This document shows positions 8,663-18,342 of a DNA stretch of 64,000 nucleotides, one piece after another. The DNA is from OM182 bacterium MED-G28 (GTDB lineage Bacteria > Pseudomonadota > Gammaproteobacteria > Pseudomonadales > Pseudohongiellaceae), in contig NTJZ01000004.1 in the NCBI GenBank assembly GCA_002457215.1, positions 1 to 64,000 of the forward strand, read 5' to 3'. Every line of letters begins with the position of its first letter. The first letter of the stretch is position 1. The position numbers were made by a program, and so were the translations under genes. The notes under the pieces were generated by a model. It was not told where the DNA came from. It did not search any database and was given only the letters and a program-made list of their open reading frames with translations.

Positions 8663-9700
8663 ATGAAAGTTTCTTCATTGTTATTTGCAATGAGTGCTAT
8701 ATTTTTATTATCGATTTCGATGGGTGTTAGTGGACAAAGCAATCCCTATCGAAATGTGAATTGGGCGACTCTACCGGATGGGCGCACATGGGGCGCGGTA
8801 GGCGATTTGGATGTCGCGCCAGATGGAGAGCATATTTGGGCAGTGGTCCGCTGTGATGCAACTGCCTTAGATCGATTTGGAAATGAATGCTTGGATTCAG
8901 ATTTGGATTCAATTTTAAAATTTAACAAGGATGGAGAGGTCGTCGAAAGTTTTGGTGGCGGCATGTTTATTTGGCCGCATGGTATTGATGTTGATAGAGA
9001 TGGCAACATATACGTAACGGATGCGGTTAGTGATGGAGCAATTCCAGATGGAGATACTCGCGGGCATCAAGTAATTAAATTTAGCCCCACAGGCGATGTG
9101 CTATTAGTTTTAGGTACGCCTGGGGTTCAAGGAAGTGCGAATGACCAATTTACATCACCTGCCGACGTCGTAGTAGCCGACAACGGTGATATTTTTATTG
9201 CTGATGGCCATAACAATAACGGCAATAATCGAGTAATGAAATTTGATCAAAACGGTCAATTTCTGATGTCTTGGGGGCAAACAGGTTATGGGCCAAGCGA
9301 GTTTCGTGCCCTGCATACAATAGCAATGGATCAGCGGGGTAGAATTTTTGTCGGTGACCGTTCAAACAATAGGCTACAGCTATTCGAGCAAGATGGTACC
9401 TATATAAATCAATGGACTCAATTTGGTCGACCGAGTGGTATCTTTTTTGACGAGTATGACAACATTTATGTAGCTGATTCTGAATCAGACGTAGAACAGA
9501 ATCCCGGATGGGAGATGGGAATCAGAATCGGAGATGCAAATTTAGGTTGGGTGGATGAATTTGTCTTGTATGCGCCAGGAGATCCGTTCGTCATCAGGGG
9601 TACTGGTGCTGAATTTGTTGCGGTGGATTCAGCTGGAAACATGTTCGGAGGCGAACCGGTACCTAGAAACCTACAAAAATATGTGAAGGTCAGACCCTAG
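8663..9700 (+). CDS. Exported NHL-repeat beta-propeller protein
   Basis: A 345-residue protein with a signal peptide (MKVSSLLFAMSAIFLLSISM) followed by repeated NHL blades. Recurring units are of the type PHGIDVDRDGNIYVTDA, SPADVVVADNGDIFIADG and LHTIAMDQRGRIFVGDRSNN, ending in ADSES and VAVDSAGN.FGGE. Six-bladed propellers of this kind include peptidyl-alpha-hydroxyglycine lyase and SMP-30/gluconolactonase relatives; the catalytic residues cannot be assigned here. AGGA lies about ten bases before the ATG. A strong terminator follows directly (9721-9754). It is related to the genes at 21685 and 38000. Confidence 0.87.
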   Translation: MKVSSLLFAMSAIFLLSISMGVSGQSNPYRNVNWATLPDGRTWGAVGDLDVAPDGEHIWAVVRCDATALDRFGNECLDSDLDSILKFNKDGEVVESFGGGMFIWPHGIDVDRDGNIYVTDAVSDGAIPDGDTRGHQVIKFSPTGDVLLVLGTPGVQGSANDQFTSPADVVVADNGDIFIADGHNNNGNNRVMKFDQNGQFLMSWGQTGYGPSEFRALHTIAMDQRGRIFVGDRSNNRLQLFEQDGTYINQWTQFGRPSGIFFDEYDNIYVADSESDVEQNPGWEMGIRIGDANLGWVDEFVLYAPGDPFVIRGTGAEFVAVDSAGNMFGGEPVPRNLQKYVKVRP

Positions 9701-9720
9701 CAAGCCTCTTTAATCGCTAC

Positions 9721-9754
9721 AAGGGCAGTAGATGTATGTCTATTGCCCTTTTTT
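9721..9754 (+). terminator. Rho-independent terminator after the NHL gene
   Basis: A 12-base stem with one G-U pair (9721-9732 with 9739-9750) and a six-base loop, followed by a T run that starts inside the right arm. It serves the plus-strand gene at 8663; the reverse strand has no T tail. Confidence 0.88.
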
Positions 9755-9803
9755 ATTGGACCCTCACTATTGGGAGCGCAATTCTTCCAGTGTTGAGTAG
9801 TCT

Positions 9804-10787
9804 TTAATTGCTTTCCGCTGCCAGACGTTCTTGTTCTCTTGCTCCGCTCAGGATATTAGTCATCGAGTAGTTACCTTCGTGACACGCATATTCATAAATT
9901 GGGTCGGGTGTATAATCTAGGATAAATTCTCGCGTGTACGGTGTAGAGTAGGTGTCAGGTTGATCTACAGTAATTTGGTAGAGTAATTGAGATTCATTCA
10001 ATCGGGTAAATTTTTCGATATTTTTTATGGACCTGTTATGACCAAACGAGCTCTTAGTCGTAAAGTTTGTCGTTTCAACCACGAGGGTGCTGCCATCGAA
10101 AAAACCACGCGAATCGCCGTGCCATAATTTTATTTTATTGCTTACATGTGGCTGATCGGTAAGAGGTATTACCCTGGCGTCATGCATCATTTCTTGCACA
10201 ATTACTACATGGTCTTTTGATTGGACAATTTGCCAGTAACTATTGTAACCAGAATTTAAGTATGGCGCGCCGTAACTTATGCAGCGGTCGTCAACCGTGA
10301 GATCTAGCCAGGAATTCGGATTTGTATTACCTCTTTGAGGGCGATTAAAAGTAAGCCCTGTGGCTTCTTCTGACAGGGCAGGGAATTTTCCATTTGGCGG
10401 ATCAGTAATCTGAGAAGTCCGGTTATGTACCTGGCGCTCTACCAACCAAGCCTGATCATAATTACCAGTAGACGGATCATAGGATTTAATTTCCCCAGAG
10501 AGGGCGGCTTCAAACACGCCATCCCCAAAAAGCGCATCCCCATCCTCTTCTGTGATTTCGCGCATCCTGCGTTCTAGTAAAATTTGTTCTTCTTGAGTAA
10601 GAAACAAACGTTCACCAAACCTGTCAGGCCGCTCAACAGGCGTAATTGTGTTATTTCCCCATACGCCTTGTAAGTCAGGTTGTCCTAAAGCAGTAAATGG
10701 AGCTTCCCAGTTATCAATTTGAGCAACACTCGAACTCGAAGTAACTGCTATGATTGCTGTAACCAAAATAAAGCTTTGATTTTTCAT
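9804..10787 (-). CDS. Exported protein of the YEYACHEGNY paralogous family, copy 2
   Basis: A 327-residue secreted protein with signal peptide MKNQSFILVTAIIAVTSSSS and cleavage near VAQ. It shares the family landmarks: QPDLQGVWGNNTITPVERP, GERLFLTQEE, RCISYGAP, WQIVQS, HDARVIPL, WHGDSRGFFDGSTLVVETTN and YEYACHEGNYSMTNILSGAR. It is closer to the copy at 33464 than to the plus-strand copies at 7546 and 14382, so the window holds two subfamilies. No known domain can be named. It is convergent with the NHL gene at 8663 and is transcribed in the same direction as the AacS/AmiD operon upstream, but the 97-base gap makes co-transcription uncertain. Confidence 0.83.
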   Translation of the reverse strand: MKNQSFILVTAIIAVTSSSSVAQIDNWEAPFTALGQPDLQGVWGNNTITPVERPDRFGERLFLTQEEQILLERRMREITEEDGDALFGDGVFEAALSGEIKSYDPSTGNYDQAWLVERQVHNRTSQITDPPNGKFPALSEEATGLTFNRPQRGNTNPNSWLDLTVDDRCISYGAPYLNSGYNSYWQIVQSKDHVVIVQEMMHDARVIPLTDQPHVSNKIKLWHGDSRGFFDGSTLVVETTNFTTKSSFGHNRSIKNIEKFTRLNESQLLYQITVDQPDTYSTPYTREFILDYTPDPIYEYACHEGNYSMTNILSGAREQERLAAESN

Positions 10788-10884
10788 GATCCAATTTTTC
10801 TCGATATTCGATTTGACGAGTAAAGGTTATCTGATTGTGCGGTTTGATGGAATTAATAATGGGTGGGCGCTAAGAGATTGCATT

Positions 10885-11775
10885 CTAAACTTCATTATTT
10901 CTATTGCATGTGGCTCGCGAGGTGTCACGGTACTTTTCGTTAAGCGCATATAGAATTGCTAGGGTTTCTTGATCCAATAATCCACTGTAATTAGATGGTC
11001 GGTAATGGAGCTGAAAGGCCCTAAAAGCAAATTGGCTCTGTAGGTCATGGGTTCCTGAAATTATAATTGGGTATCCGTAAATAGAGAGTGCACATTGTGC
11101 TTCTTGAATCGAAGGTTGGAGACCGGTGAATTCCATTGAATACTTATTTACTGTTGCTGTGTCGTACCAAGGCCCTATTCCTGCCTCATAGAGTTCTCGC
11201 CATGGAAATTTAGGCCCTGGATCTGATTTGCGGGATGGAGCTATGTCGGCGTGCGCAACAATATCGATTGGATCAATAGCAGGGTGTCGATCTAGTATTT
11301 CTTTTATCAGTGAAACTAAACTTTCTATTTGAGAAGGAGGGTAGGATGGAAAGGTGCAATCTAATTCAATGATTGATTCTTCTTCTGGTTTGATGCTTAG
11401 ATCATTGCAATCAAAATCATTAACTACTTCGATGCCAATAGATCGATTATTTAAAGAGGATTCATTTCCCCACTGGCTAATTCCTGCATGCCATGCTCTG
11501 CGATTTTCGTCCACAAGTCGATAAATACTAAGACGATTGGGGGAATAAGTTGGATCATCTAAATAAGGTAAAAGGTAGTGGGCACTTACTGGGTTAGGAT
11601 TTCTAGTGCTTAGTAGTCTAAGAGATTCGGCAAAGTTTCCTGAAGTCGCGTGTATCACCAGAAAATTTACTCTACTGTTCTGGTTAGTCGAAGTGACATC
11701 GATATAACGCGCGCTAGAGCATGCTGTTAACAACAAGCTGCTAGCAAGGAGTAATAGTTTTTGTAGTTTTTTCAT
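10885..11775 (-). CDS. amiD: N-acetylmuramoyl-L-alanine amidase, AmiD-like lipoprotein
   Basis: A 296-residue lipoprotein (lipobox LLTAC, lipid cysteine 19) with an Amidase_2 domain and a short peptidoglycan-binding C-terminus. The zinc ligands of the AmpD/AmiD family are visible: H42 (VIHAT), H175 (AHADIAP) and D185 (KSDPGPKFPW). The substrate-binding stretches AWHAGISQW and NNRSIGIEVVN, with E116, are also present. AmiD cleaves the bond between muramic acid and L-alanine at the outer membrane during wall recycling, and the length is close to that of E. coli AmiD. Its ATG overlaps the stop of the acetoacetyl-CoA synthetase gene in an ATGA arrangement, so it is translated from that operon despite the unrelated role. 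Confidence 0.9.
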   Translation of the reverse strand: MKKLQKLLLLASSLLLTACSSARYIDVTSTNQNSRVNFLVIHATSGNFAESLRLLSTRNPNPVSAHYLLPYLDDPTYSPNRLSIYRLVDENRRAWHAGISQWGNESSLNNRSIGIEVVNDFDCNDLSIKPEEESIIELDCTFPSYPPSQIESLVSLIKEILDRHPAIDPIDIVAHADIAPSRKSDPGPKFPWRELYEAGIGPWYDTATVNKYSMEFTGLQPSIQEAQCALSIYGYPIIISGTHDLQSQFAFRAFQLHYRPSNYSGLLDQETLAILYALNEKYRDTSRATCNRNNEV

Positions 11776-13703
11776 TGGTCGGTTAATTCGTATCTGTTTT
11801 TAAATTCTGCCAACGACTCAGGGTTTGCTATAGACTCTGTATTTGTTACGGGACGCTTGTTTACCACATCTCTAACAGCTAGCTCAGTTATTTTTCCACT
11901 ACGTGTTCTCGGGATGTCTCTCACTTGGAGTATTATTTCTGGAATATGGCGAGGGCTAGCATGTTTCCTTATGGTTTCGCGAATTTTGCTTCGAAGAGCG
12001 TCAGTCAGTTGCTCCTCTTCTCGCAATATAACAAATAAAATAATTCGCGCATCCCCTTCCCAGTCTTGACTAATTGCGATGGACTCAATAACTGCGGGCA
12101 CCCTTTCTACTTGACGGTAGATTTCAGCGGTTCCTATTCGAACACCGCCGGGGTTTAGTACCGCATCGCTACGCCCTGTAATAATGAGCCCCCCACTGTC
12201 AGTAATCGCTGCCCAATCACCATGACACCAGACATTAGTAAAGCGATTAAAGTAAGCATCATGATAACGTGTCCCTTCGGTGTCATTCCAAAATCCCACT
12301 GGCTTCGAAGGGAAAGGCTTAGTGCAAACTAATTCTCCTGATTCATTTTTTATTGGATGTCCATCTTGATTCCATACGTCGACTGCCATGCCTAAGCCGC
12401 GACATTGTAGTTCACCTTTATAGACAGGCAAAATTGGACACCCCAATGCAAAACACGACACGATATCTGTCCCGCCAGAAATTGAGCTCAATTGGACTGT
12501 TGGTTTGACACGCTGATAAACATAATCATAAGACTCTGGAACTAAAGGAGACCCAGTAGAGAGAATCGTCCTTAGTTTTGCTAGCTTATAACGTTCAACT
12601 GGACTTACACCTTCTTTTGCTAAAGCAGAAATATATTTTGCAGAAGTGCCAAATACAGTTATTGCCTCTTCTTCTGCTACTTGCATTAATGTATCTGCAT
12701 TGGGATAAAAGGGGTTGCCATCAAATAGGAGTAGAGTACAGCCCGAAGCGAGTCCAGAGACCAACCAATTCCACATCATCCACCCGCATGTTGTGAAATA
12801 AAACAAAACATCTTTCCGTTTTATATCCGTATGTAATCGGTGTTCTTTGAGATGTTGGAGTAGGGTGCCACCTGCTCCGTGTACTATGCATTTAGGTTTG
12901 CCAGTTGTTCCTGATGAAAACAGAATATAAAGGGGATCATTAAATGCAAGCTGTTCGAAAGGTAGAGAGATGTCTGAGCTAATCAGTTTATTCCAGTCAA
13001 TTGTTTCTGAGACTGTCCCGCATTGTTGCCAATTCAGTAATATGCAGTCACACGCGAGTTTTTGTTTTATTGTTTTAACTTTTTCGCAAATTGAAAATGT
13101 TTTGCCTTTAAATTGATACCCATCAACTGCCACTAACAGTTTTGGTTGAATTTGTTCGAATCTTTCGAGAATGCCATCAGAGCCAAAATCAGGTGAACAG
13201 CTCGACCAGATAGCTCCAAGCCAACTTGCTGCAAGCATGGCTATCACGGTTTCTGGACGGTTTGGCATTATGGCTGCAATACGATCACCTTTTTGTACTC
13301 CAAGTTGCTGGAATTTGTTTGCAACGCTAGCTGTTTTTTCGTACAGGTTTTTATAGCTTAGGGTTTCACGACTGCCGTCTTCTCCACGAAAAACTATGGC
13401 GATGTTTTCATCTCTATAACGAAGAAGATTTTCAGCAAAATTAAGTTTGGCCTCAGGAAACCAAACATGTTTTTCGAATGAGTTTGCTTTCCGCAGTGTG
13501 TCGCTAGGTTGATGACTAACAATCAGATTGGCTTGCTGCCACCAATACTCCCAAAATTGTTCAATATCATCTACCGACCATCGCCAAAGCTCATGATAAT
13601 TGGACAGCTTAAGACCAAAATGTGAATTGACATCGTTAAGAAATGTCTCCAGAGCTGAATCTTGTTTTGCGCGGGGGGTCCATAGAGGGTTAATAAGATC
13701 CAT
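11772..13703 (-). CDS. aacS: Acetoacetyl-CoA synthetase
   Basis: A 643-residue AMP-forming ligase, expected to activate acetoacetate (and perhaps similar acids) to the CoA ester in the cytoplasm. The P-loop-like motif SSGTTGKPK lies at 263-271, the adenylation motif around SISGGTDIV follows, and the C-terminal SGKI with the acyl-AMP lysine is at about 604. The segment TTCGWMMWNWLVSGLASG and the N-terminal WRWSVDDIEQFWEYWW region are characteristic of AacS rather than acetyl-CoA synthetase. It lies 45 bases after the HbpS-like gene and overlaps amiD. The nearby AtoE transporter (19658) would supply its substrate, a link that is inferred. No strong ribosome-binding site precedes the ATG. Confidence 0.92.
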   Translation of the reverse strand: MDLINPLWTPRAKQDSALETFLNDVNSHFGLKLSNYHELWRWSVDDIEQFWEYWWQQANLIVSHQPSDTLRKANSFEKHVWFPEAKLNFAENLLRYRDENIAIVFRGEDGSRETLSYKNLYEKTASVANKFQQLGVQKGDRIAAIMPNRPETVIAMLAASWLGAIWSSCSPDFGSDGILERFEQIQPKLLVAVDGYQFKGKTFSICEKVKTIKQKLACDCILLNWQQCGTVSETIDWNKLISSDISLPFEQLAFNDPLYILFSSGTTGKPKCIVHGAGGTLLQHLKEHRLHTDIKRKDVLFYFTTCGWMMWNWLVSGLASGCTLLLFDGNPFYPNADTLMQVAEEEAITVFGTSAKYISALAKEGVSPVERYKLAKLRTILSTGSPLVPESYDYVYQRVKPTVQLSSISGGTDIVSCFALGCPILPVYKGELQCRGLGMAVDVWNQDGHPIKNESGELVCTKPFPSKPVGFWNDTEGTRYHDAYFNRFTNVWCHGDWAAITDSGGLIITGRSDAVLNPGGVRIGTAEIYRQVERVPAVIESIAISQDWEGDARIILFVILREEEQLTDALRSKIRETIRKHASPRHIPEIILQVRDIPRTRSGKITELAVRDVVNKRPVTNTESIANPESLAEFKNRYELTDQ

Positions 13704-13748
13704 ATTTTTAATTCAAGTAGCGTCTGACTGGCTCTGTAAAACTATTTC

Positions 13749-14171
13749 TTAATGAGACGCAAGAAAATGATCTAAGCCAGCCTGGGATACCTCCATATCT
13801 TGTTGTGGAGAGCCTGAACTAGCGCCAATGCCTCCGACACAATCCCCCTCAATGACTACTGGAAGACCGCCTCCGACAGTGCTGATGTGCCCGCCAGCTT
13901 CCGTATGAATTCCAAAGGCTAAATTCCCTGGCGTATTAACAGCATTGTATTCATGAGTCGCTTTACGCGCAGCTCCTGCAGTAAACGCTTTGTCTTGTGC
14001 AACTTCAATGCTATGAGCCTTGCCTCCATTCATGCGTTCGAAGGCAATAAGGTTGCCTGAATCATCTGTCACTGCGATACACATTGGCACACCTATTTCC
14101 TTAGCCTTCTCCCGAGCCCCATCGATTAAAATCCGCGCATCCTCTATGCTCAATCGCTTCACTGAGATCAT
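13749..14171 (-). CDS. GlcG/HbpS family protein (DUF336)
   Basis: I use the ATG at 14171 because AAGGAT lies nine bases upstream and the protein then begins MISVKRLSIEDARILIDGA, as family members do; a start at 14204 would add eleven residues. The 140-residue protein is a complete Haem-degrading/GlcG domain (PF03928), with IAVTDDSGNLIAFERMNG, ARKAT and the glycine-rich GGGLPVVIEGDCVGGIG core. Members bind heme or cobalamin, or accompany glycolate and diol oxidation genes; the actual ligand cannot be told. It is the first gene of a minus-strand operon with aacS and amiD. Confidence 0.85.
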   Translation of the reverse strand: MISVKRLSIEDARILIDGAREKAKEIGVPMCIAVTDDSGNLIAFERMNGGKAHSIEVAQDKAFTAGAARKATHEYNAVNTPGNLAFGIHTEAGGHISTVGGGLPVVIEGDCVGGIGASSGSPQQDMEVSQAGLDHFLASH

Positions 14172-14381
14172 TTCTAAATTATCCTTGTGGTAAGAAAGTG
14201 ACACAGTGTACTCAATTCAAAATAGCTGTAACAGTTGAATTATTCCTAGTTAAAAATAAGGTTATGCTAAACTCTGGGAAGTTTAACCAGCTATAAGGCG
14301 TCAATATCATCAGCGTCAAGAACAGAGTTGGATTAAGACTGGGTGCTTCTCGGTCACCTTCCCTTCCTAAAGGAGGAAATA

Positions 14382-15407
14382 ATGAACATCATCACAAGAT
14401 CCTTGGTTTCGGCTATTTTTCTATGTTTGGCGCCGCTGCTTGGCTTGGCACAAGACGAATTTCCACGCACGGCCTCTGGAAAGCCAGATTTTAATGGGAA
14501 TTACGATATTTCGAGTCTTACGCCGTTTCAGCGACCGGCGGTTTATGGTGATCGACTCTTTCTCAACGAGGACGAAGTGCAGGCTTTGCGTGATAGAGAA
14601 ATGGGTATCAGGGCGGAAGATGACGAATTAAGTGATCCAGAACGCGGCGCGCCTGAAGCCGGCGGCAATATTGGTTCCTACAACGATTTTTGGTTCGATC
14701 GCGGAAATGATGGTTTCACAATTAATGGGCAATACCCTACGTCTATTCTGACCTATCCTGAAGACGGGCGGATGCCAGCTCGAACGCCAACAGGGCAGGC
14801 CAAGGCGGCAGCGGCACCGAAGTTTGCTTGGCCAGAACGAGACGGCGCTTGGTGGTTAGAAACGGGCGATCAGCCTTACGATGGGCCAGAAAATCAAACA
14901 TTAGGAGTGCGTTGCATATATCAAGGGGCAGCATCGATACCAATTCGACCGCTGGTCTACAACAACCTGAAAACAATAGTTCAAACAGATGATTACTTAA
15001 TGATCTATGTAGAGTGGATGCATTGGGCGCGTATTATTCGAATTAACGATGAAGCCCACAGACCTGAAGATATGGCTACCTATGACGGTGATTCAATTGC
15101 ATGGTGGGAAGGTGACACTTTGGTTGTAGAGACAAAAAACTTTCTTGATCAACCTTTGCAACCGGCGGATCGCTTAGTTGTTGAACGATTTAGCCCAATA
15201 AATGCAGGAGGATTACTTTATAGTTTTTCCGTCGAAGACGCTGACTATACAGATCGTTACGGCGGAGAATTAGTATGGCCGAGGTCTGACCAGGTTCCTT
15301 ATGAGTATGCCTGTCACGAAGGTAATTATGCTATGAGTGCCACTCTCATGGGCGCAAGAATTCGCGAAAAGGAATACCGGGAAGAACAGGGGTTGAGTAA
15401 CGATTAG
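14382..15407 (+). CDS. Exported protein of the YEYACHEGNY paralogous family, copy 3
   Basis: The ATG at 14382 has an excellent AAAGGAGG site and gives a signal peptide (MNIITRSLVSAIFLCLAPLL) cleaved near LAQ; an upstream in-frame GTG at 14343 is not needed. The 341-residue protein aligns end to end with the copy at 7546, sharing GKPDFNG.YDIS.LTPF, LRDRE, GGNIGSYNDFWFDRGNDGF, WWLETGD.PYDGPENQT, VEWMHWARIIRI and YEYACHEGNYAMSATLMGAR. The two are recent duplicates or alleles of one subfamily. Here no NHL gene follows; instead a tiny membrane protein lies 204 bases downstream. No function is known to me. Confidence 0.86.
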   Translation: MNIITRSLVSAIFLCLAPLLGLAQDEFPRTASGKPDFNGNYDISSLTPFQRPAVYGDRLFLNEDEVQALRDREMGIRAEDDELSDPERGAPEAGGNIGSYNDFWFDRGNDGFTINGQYPTSILTYPEDGRMPARTPTGQAKAAAAPKFAWPERDGAWWLETGDQPYDGPENQTLGVRCIYQGAASIPIRPLVYNNLKTIVQTDDYLMIYVEWMHWARIIRINDEAHRPEDMATYDGDSIAWWEGDTLVVETKNFLDQPLQPADRLVVERFSPINAGGLLYSFSVEDADYTDRYGGELVWPRSDQVPYEYACHEGNYAMSATLMGARIREKEYREEQGLSND

Positions 15408-15611
15408 CAATTCGTGAATGCATATTTCTGATTCAAGATGAGCTCATCCGGTGCGAAAAACCAATGTAGGATCTTGCTAAAGCAATACTTTTAGCGGTCG
15501 ATTGGATTAAGAGCAGTGTTTCTATTCACATGTGATCAGAATTATCTTGAGTTGACCAAAAGCCCGCCTGAGAAAATATAAGTAACGCCACCCCGTGATT
15601 TGGGAAAAGTA

Positions 15612-15752
15612 ATGAAAAGTATAATACTAATCTTTGTCCTAGCAGTTATTTTTTATTTCGTAGTTTCGCCTTATCAGAATTGCCGACGCGGTTATACTTC
15701 TGGTAGTACCGATGTAGCAACCCTTAGGTGCGCGCGCGAAACAAGCTGGTAA
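15612..15752 (+). CDS. Small 46-residue membrane or secreted protein
   Basis: A short reading frame of 46 codons. It begins MKSIILIFVLAVIFYFVVSP, a single hydrophobic helix, and continues with a short cysteine-containing tail: YQNC at 21-24, a second cysteine at 40 and TSW at the C-terminus. The sequence GGGAAAA precedes the ATG by a few bases. From memory, small proteins of the form hydrophobic helix, SPYQNC, second cysteine, TSW recur in marine gammaproteobacteria; I cannot verify that here. The two cysteines could form a disulfide in the periplasm. The remainder of the gap 15408-15879 shows no other feature. Confidence 0.6.
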   Translation: MKSIILIFVLAVIFYFVVSPYQNCRRGYTSGSTDVATLRCARETSW

Positions 15753-15879
15753 GTGATATTGCTGTATGGTTAGTTTGACGAAGATTAGAAGTAAGGTCGT
15801 TTTATTTATATTAAAGTATGCCACATGGCATATTTACTAAAATATTGTGAAGTGCTTGTTGAAAAAAAATATATTTGCT

Positions 15880-16413
15880 TTAAGAAAATCGTGGATCAGG
15901 AACGAGTTCGCTCTTAAAGCGTTTGGCGCGTTTCACGTAATGGTCAGCACTTTGTACTAAGCCTCTCTGTTGTTCTTTGGTCAATTCCTTGATTATTTTT
16001 GCTGGTGCGCCCATCACTAAAGAGCCATCTGGAATTTCTTTATTCTCCGTTACCAAGCTGTTTGCACCTATAAGGCAATTCTTACCTATTTTTGCACCGT
16101 TTAGGATCACTGCGTTAATGCCAACAAGCGAATTATCACCAATATTGCAGCCATGAAGCATTGCTTGATGACCTACGGTAACATTGCTACCTACTGTGCA
16201 TGGCATTCCCGGGTCAGTATGAAGAACAGCGCATTCCTGAATGTTGCTATTCTCACCAATGATAATCCATTCGTTATCCCCTCGGAGTACGGCGCCAAAC
16301 CAGATGCTAGCATTTTTTTCTAATTTGACTTTGCCTAGCACTGTGGCACTGTCGGCGACGAAAAAGTCATCGCCACTGACTTGAACCTCATGCTCGCCTA
16401 ATCTGTAAATCAT
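15880..16413 (-). CDS. Gamma-carbonic anhydrase family protein
   Basis: A 177-residue left-handed beta-helix protein with hexapeptide repeats ([36 protein letters not shown]). The three zinc histidines of the gamma class are at H65 (VLHTD), H82 (VGHQAML) and H87 (LHGCNIG). The sequence is of the YrdA/PaaY/CaiE type, which forms trimers and in several cases has weak or regulated carbonic anhydrase activity. GGAGAG lies upstream of the ATG. The gene is alone, downstream of and co-directional with the PQQ gene's antisense neighbourhood. Confidence 0.9.
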   Translation of the reverse strand: MIYRLGEHEVQVSGDDFFVADSATVLGKVKLEKNASIWFGAVLRGDNEWIIIGENSNIQECAVLHTDPGMPCTVGSNVTVGHQAMLHGCNIGDNSLVGINAVILNGAKIGKNCLIGANSLVTENKEIPDGSLVMGAPAKIIKELTKEQQRGLVQSADHYVKRAKRFKSELVPDPRFS

Positions 16414-16454
16414 CGAATTAAACTCTCCTATGATTTGTATTCGCTGTATTTTTT

Positions 16455-18209
16455 CTAGGGCAATCGAAACACAAATAGCATATTGCCGCCACTGCGCTGG
16501 CGAATTTCTGGAGTCAATGTCCTGTGATTGACTCCACCACCCGCGGCAATCGCAAGATATTGTATGTCATCGACGCTAAAGGTAGTTGGAAAGCCACCAG
16601 CTGAAGAATTTAGAATTTGCTCCCAGAGAATTTCGCCTGTGTCTACATCGAATGCTCGAAATCTTCTAGCATCGTCAGTGACGAATGCTAATCCTCCACC
16701 CGTAGTTAAAACTGAACCGGTAATTGCAGCTCGCTGCTGGTATGTCCATAACGCTTCACCTGTCGCCACGTCGACTGCCGTAAAGATTCCGATCTGGCCA
16801 TCGCCTTCAGGAACAGGAATTTTTAATGAAACAGCAGAACTGTGGTAACCACCAACTGTCGGGTTAACTGGATTTAAGTAGTAATCCATGCAAGTGTTGT
16901 TCGTTGGAGCGTATAGAGCATTGGTTTGTGGGCTGTAGCCGACGGAATTCCAGTTAATTCCTCCAGTGGTTGTCGGACAAACTAATTTGCGTTGTCGAAT
17001 TTCGGTGATATCGATTTCTGGATTAGTAATACCTTTTTGATTTTCAATATCGACATCTACAATGACATTTTGGTAGTTGGTTTCTTTGGCCCATAGAAAT
17101 TCTCCAGTCGCCGCGTCCATTGTCCAAATAATTCCGGGTTTACCAGGTATTCCCGTTACTACCTTGCGCCGCTCGGCAGACAAGATGTTAGGATTTATCC
17201 AAGAAACTTGGTCAGCTTTAGGTGTAACTTCGGTTTCAACAACAATGCGCTCAAATGGGTGATCCTGATCCCAATTCCCTCCAGGAATATGCTGGAAGTA
17301 CCACTCAATTTCTCCTGTGTCTGCATTCATGGCTATCGTAGAGTTTGTATAAAGCACATCACCGCCACGAGTATCTCGCTGAATTGACCCCCAGGGAATT
17401 GGTACGGCGATTCCTTGGTAAATAAGATCTAGGTCGGAATCATAGCTTGCAGGCATCCATGCAGAGCCGCCCCGGCGTTCCTCATTAGGAACGTCCCCCC
17501 AAGTCTCTCCACCAGGCTCACCAATTTTTGGTACTGTATTAGTTCTCCAAATTTCCTCACCGGTGTCTGGGTCGTGAGCAGTAATCCAGCATCCAGTGTT
17601 GATGTAGTAGCAGCCAGACATGCCAGCTATAATTTTACCGTCTAGAACTTGAGGGCCGCCTGAATAATGCTGGCCTATAGTCCAATCGCCAATTTGTCGC
17701 TCCCAGGTTACTTCACCGGTCAGTGCGCTGAGAGAGACAAGATAGGCATCTCGTGTAGTAATTATAAGTTGGTCTTTATAGAGAGTGGCGTTTCGGTTAG
17801 CACAAGAAAGCGAGGCGATATGATCAACTTGCTCTCTGCGATATTCCCACAATAAAGTTCCATCTCTGGCATCCACAGCTTCTATAAAATCGCATGCCTG
17901 TGGAAGAAACATTACGCCGTTTCTCACCAATGGAGTGGTTTCTTGAAGTCCTGGCTCCATTGTCCAAGCCCAGGCTAATCTAAGTGAAGAGACATTATTT
18001 TTATTGATTTGATTTAAAGGACTATAGCCCCAGTGATTAGCTGTCCGTCGCCACATTAACCAATCTTCAGCTGGAGGTTTTGCTAGTTCTTCTAAGCTAA
18101 TATTTTCAAAATCATCCAGTGCAGTCTGTGCTTGGGAAACCCCAGTGACTAAAAAAGTGGAAAAAAAGCAGTAGGATAGTCGAAAGTAAAATGAGTGTAG
18201 CTTGATCAT
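16455..18209 (-). CDS. PQQ-dependent dehydrogenase-like beta-propeller, exported
   Basis: The ATG at 18209 gives a 584-residue protein with signal peptide [20 protein letters not shown] and cleavage near SQA; an earlier in-frame start at 18272 would add a charged extension. The body is an eight-bladed quinoprotein propeller, with repeated tryptophan-docking motifs such as [49 protein letters not shown] and [19 protein letters not shown] carries the aspartate position seen in PQQ alcohol dehydrogenases. There is no C-terminal cytochrome domain, so it needs a separate electron acceptor. The vicinal cysteine pair of classical PQQ alcohol dehydrogenases is not seen; the substrate is unknown. Confidence 0.85.
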   Translation of the reverse strand: MIKLHSFYFRLSYCFFSTFLVTGVSQAQTALDDFENISLEELAKPPAEDWLMWRRTANHWGYSPLNQINKNNVSSLRLAWAWTMEPGLQETTPLVRNGVMFLPQACDFIEAVDARDGTLLWEYRREQVDHIASLSCANRNATLYKDQLIITTRDAYLVSLSALTGEVTWERQIGDWTIGQHYSGGPQVLDGKIIAGMSGCYYINTGCWITAHDPDTGEEIWRTNTVPKIGEPGGETWGDVPNEERRGGSAWMPASYDSDLDLIYQGIAVPIPWGSIQRDTRGGDVLYTNSTIAMNADTGEIEWYFQHIPGGNWDQDHPFERIVVETEVTPKADQVSWINPNILSAERRKVVTGIPGKPGIIWTMDAATGEFLWAKETNYQNVIVDVDIENQKGITNPEIDITEIRQRKLVCPTTTGGINWNSVGYSPQTNALYAPTNNTCMDYYLNPVNPTVGGYHSSAVSLKIPVPEGDGQIGIFTAVDVATGEALWTYQQRAAITGSVLTTGGGLAFVTDDARRFRAFDVDTGEILWEQILNSSAGGFPTTFSVDDIQYLAIAAGGGVNHRTLTPEIRQRSGGNMLFVFRLP

Positions 18210-18342
18210 TAGTTTTCCATGTTTCCGGTTTCTTGCTCGACTGTGGTAAAAATAATAACGAGCTTCGAACAATCTCGTTAATGCCCCTATTTTACAGAGT
18301 CCTAGGGCAGATCAAAGAGCTGATCTGGTTTGGTTAATTAGA

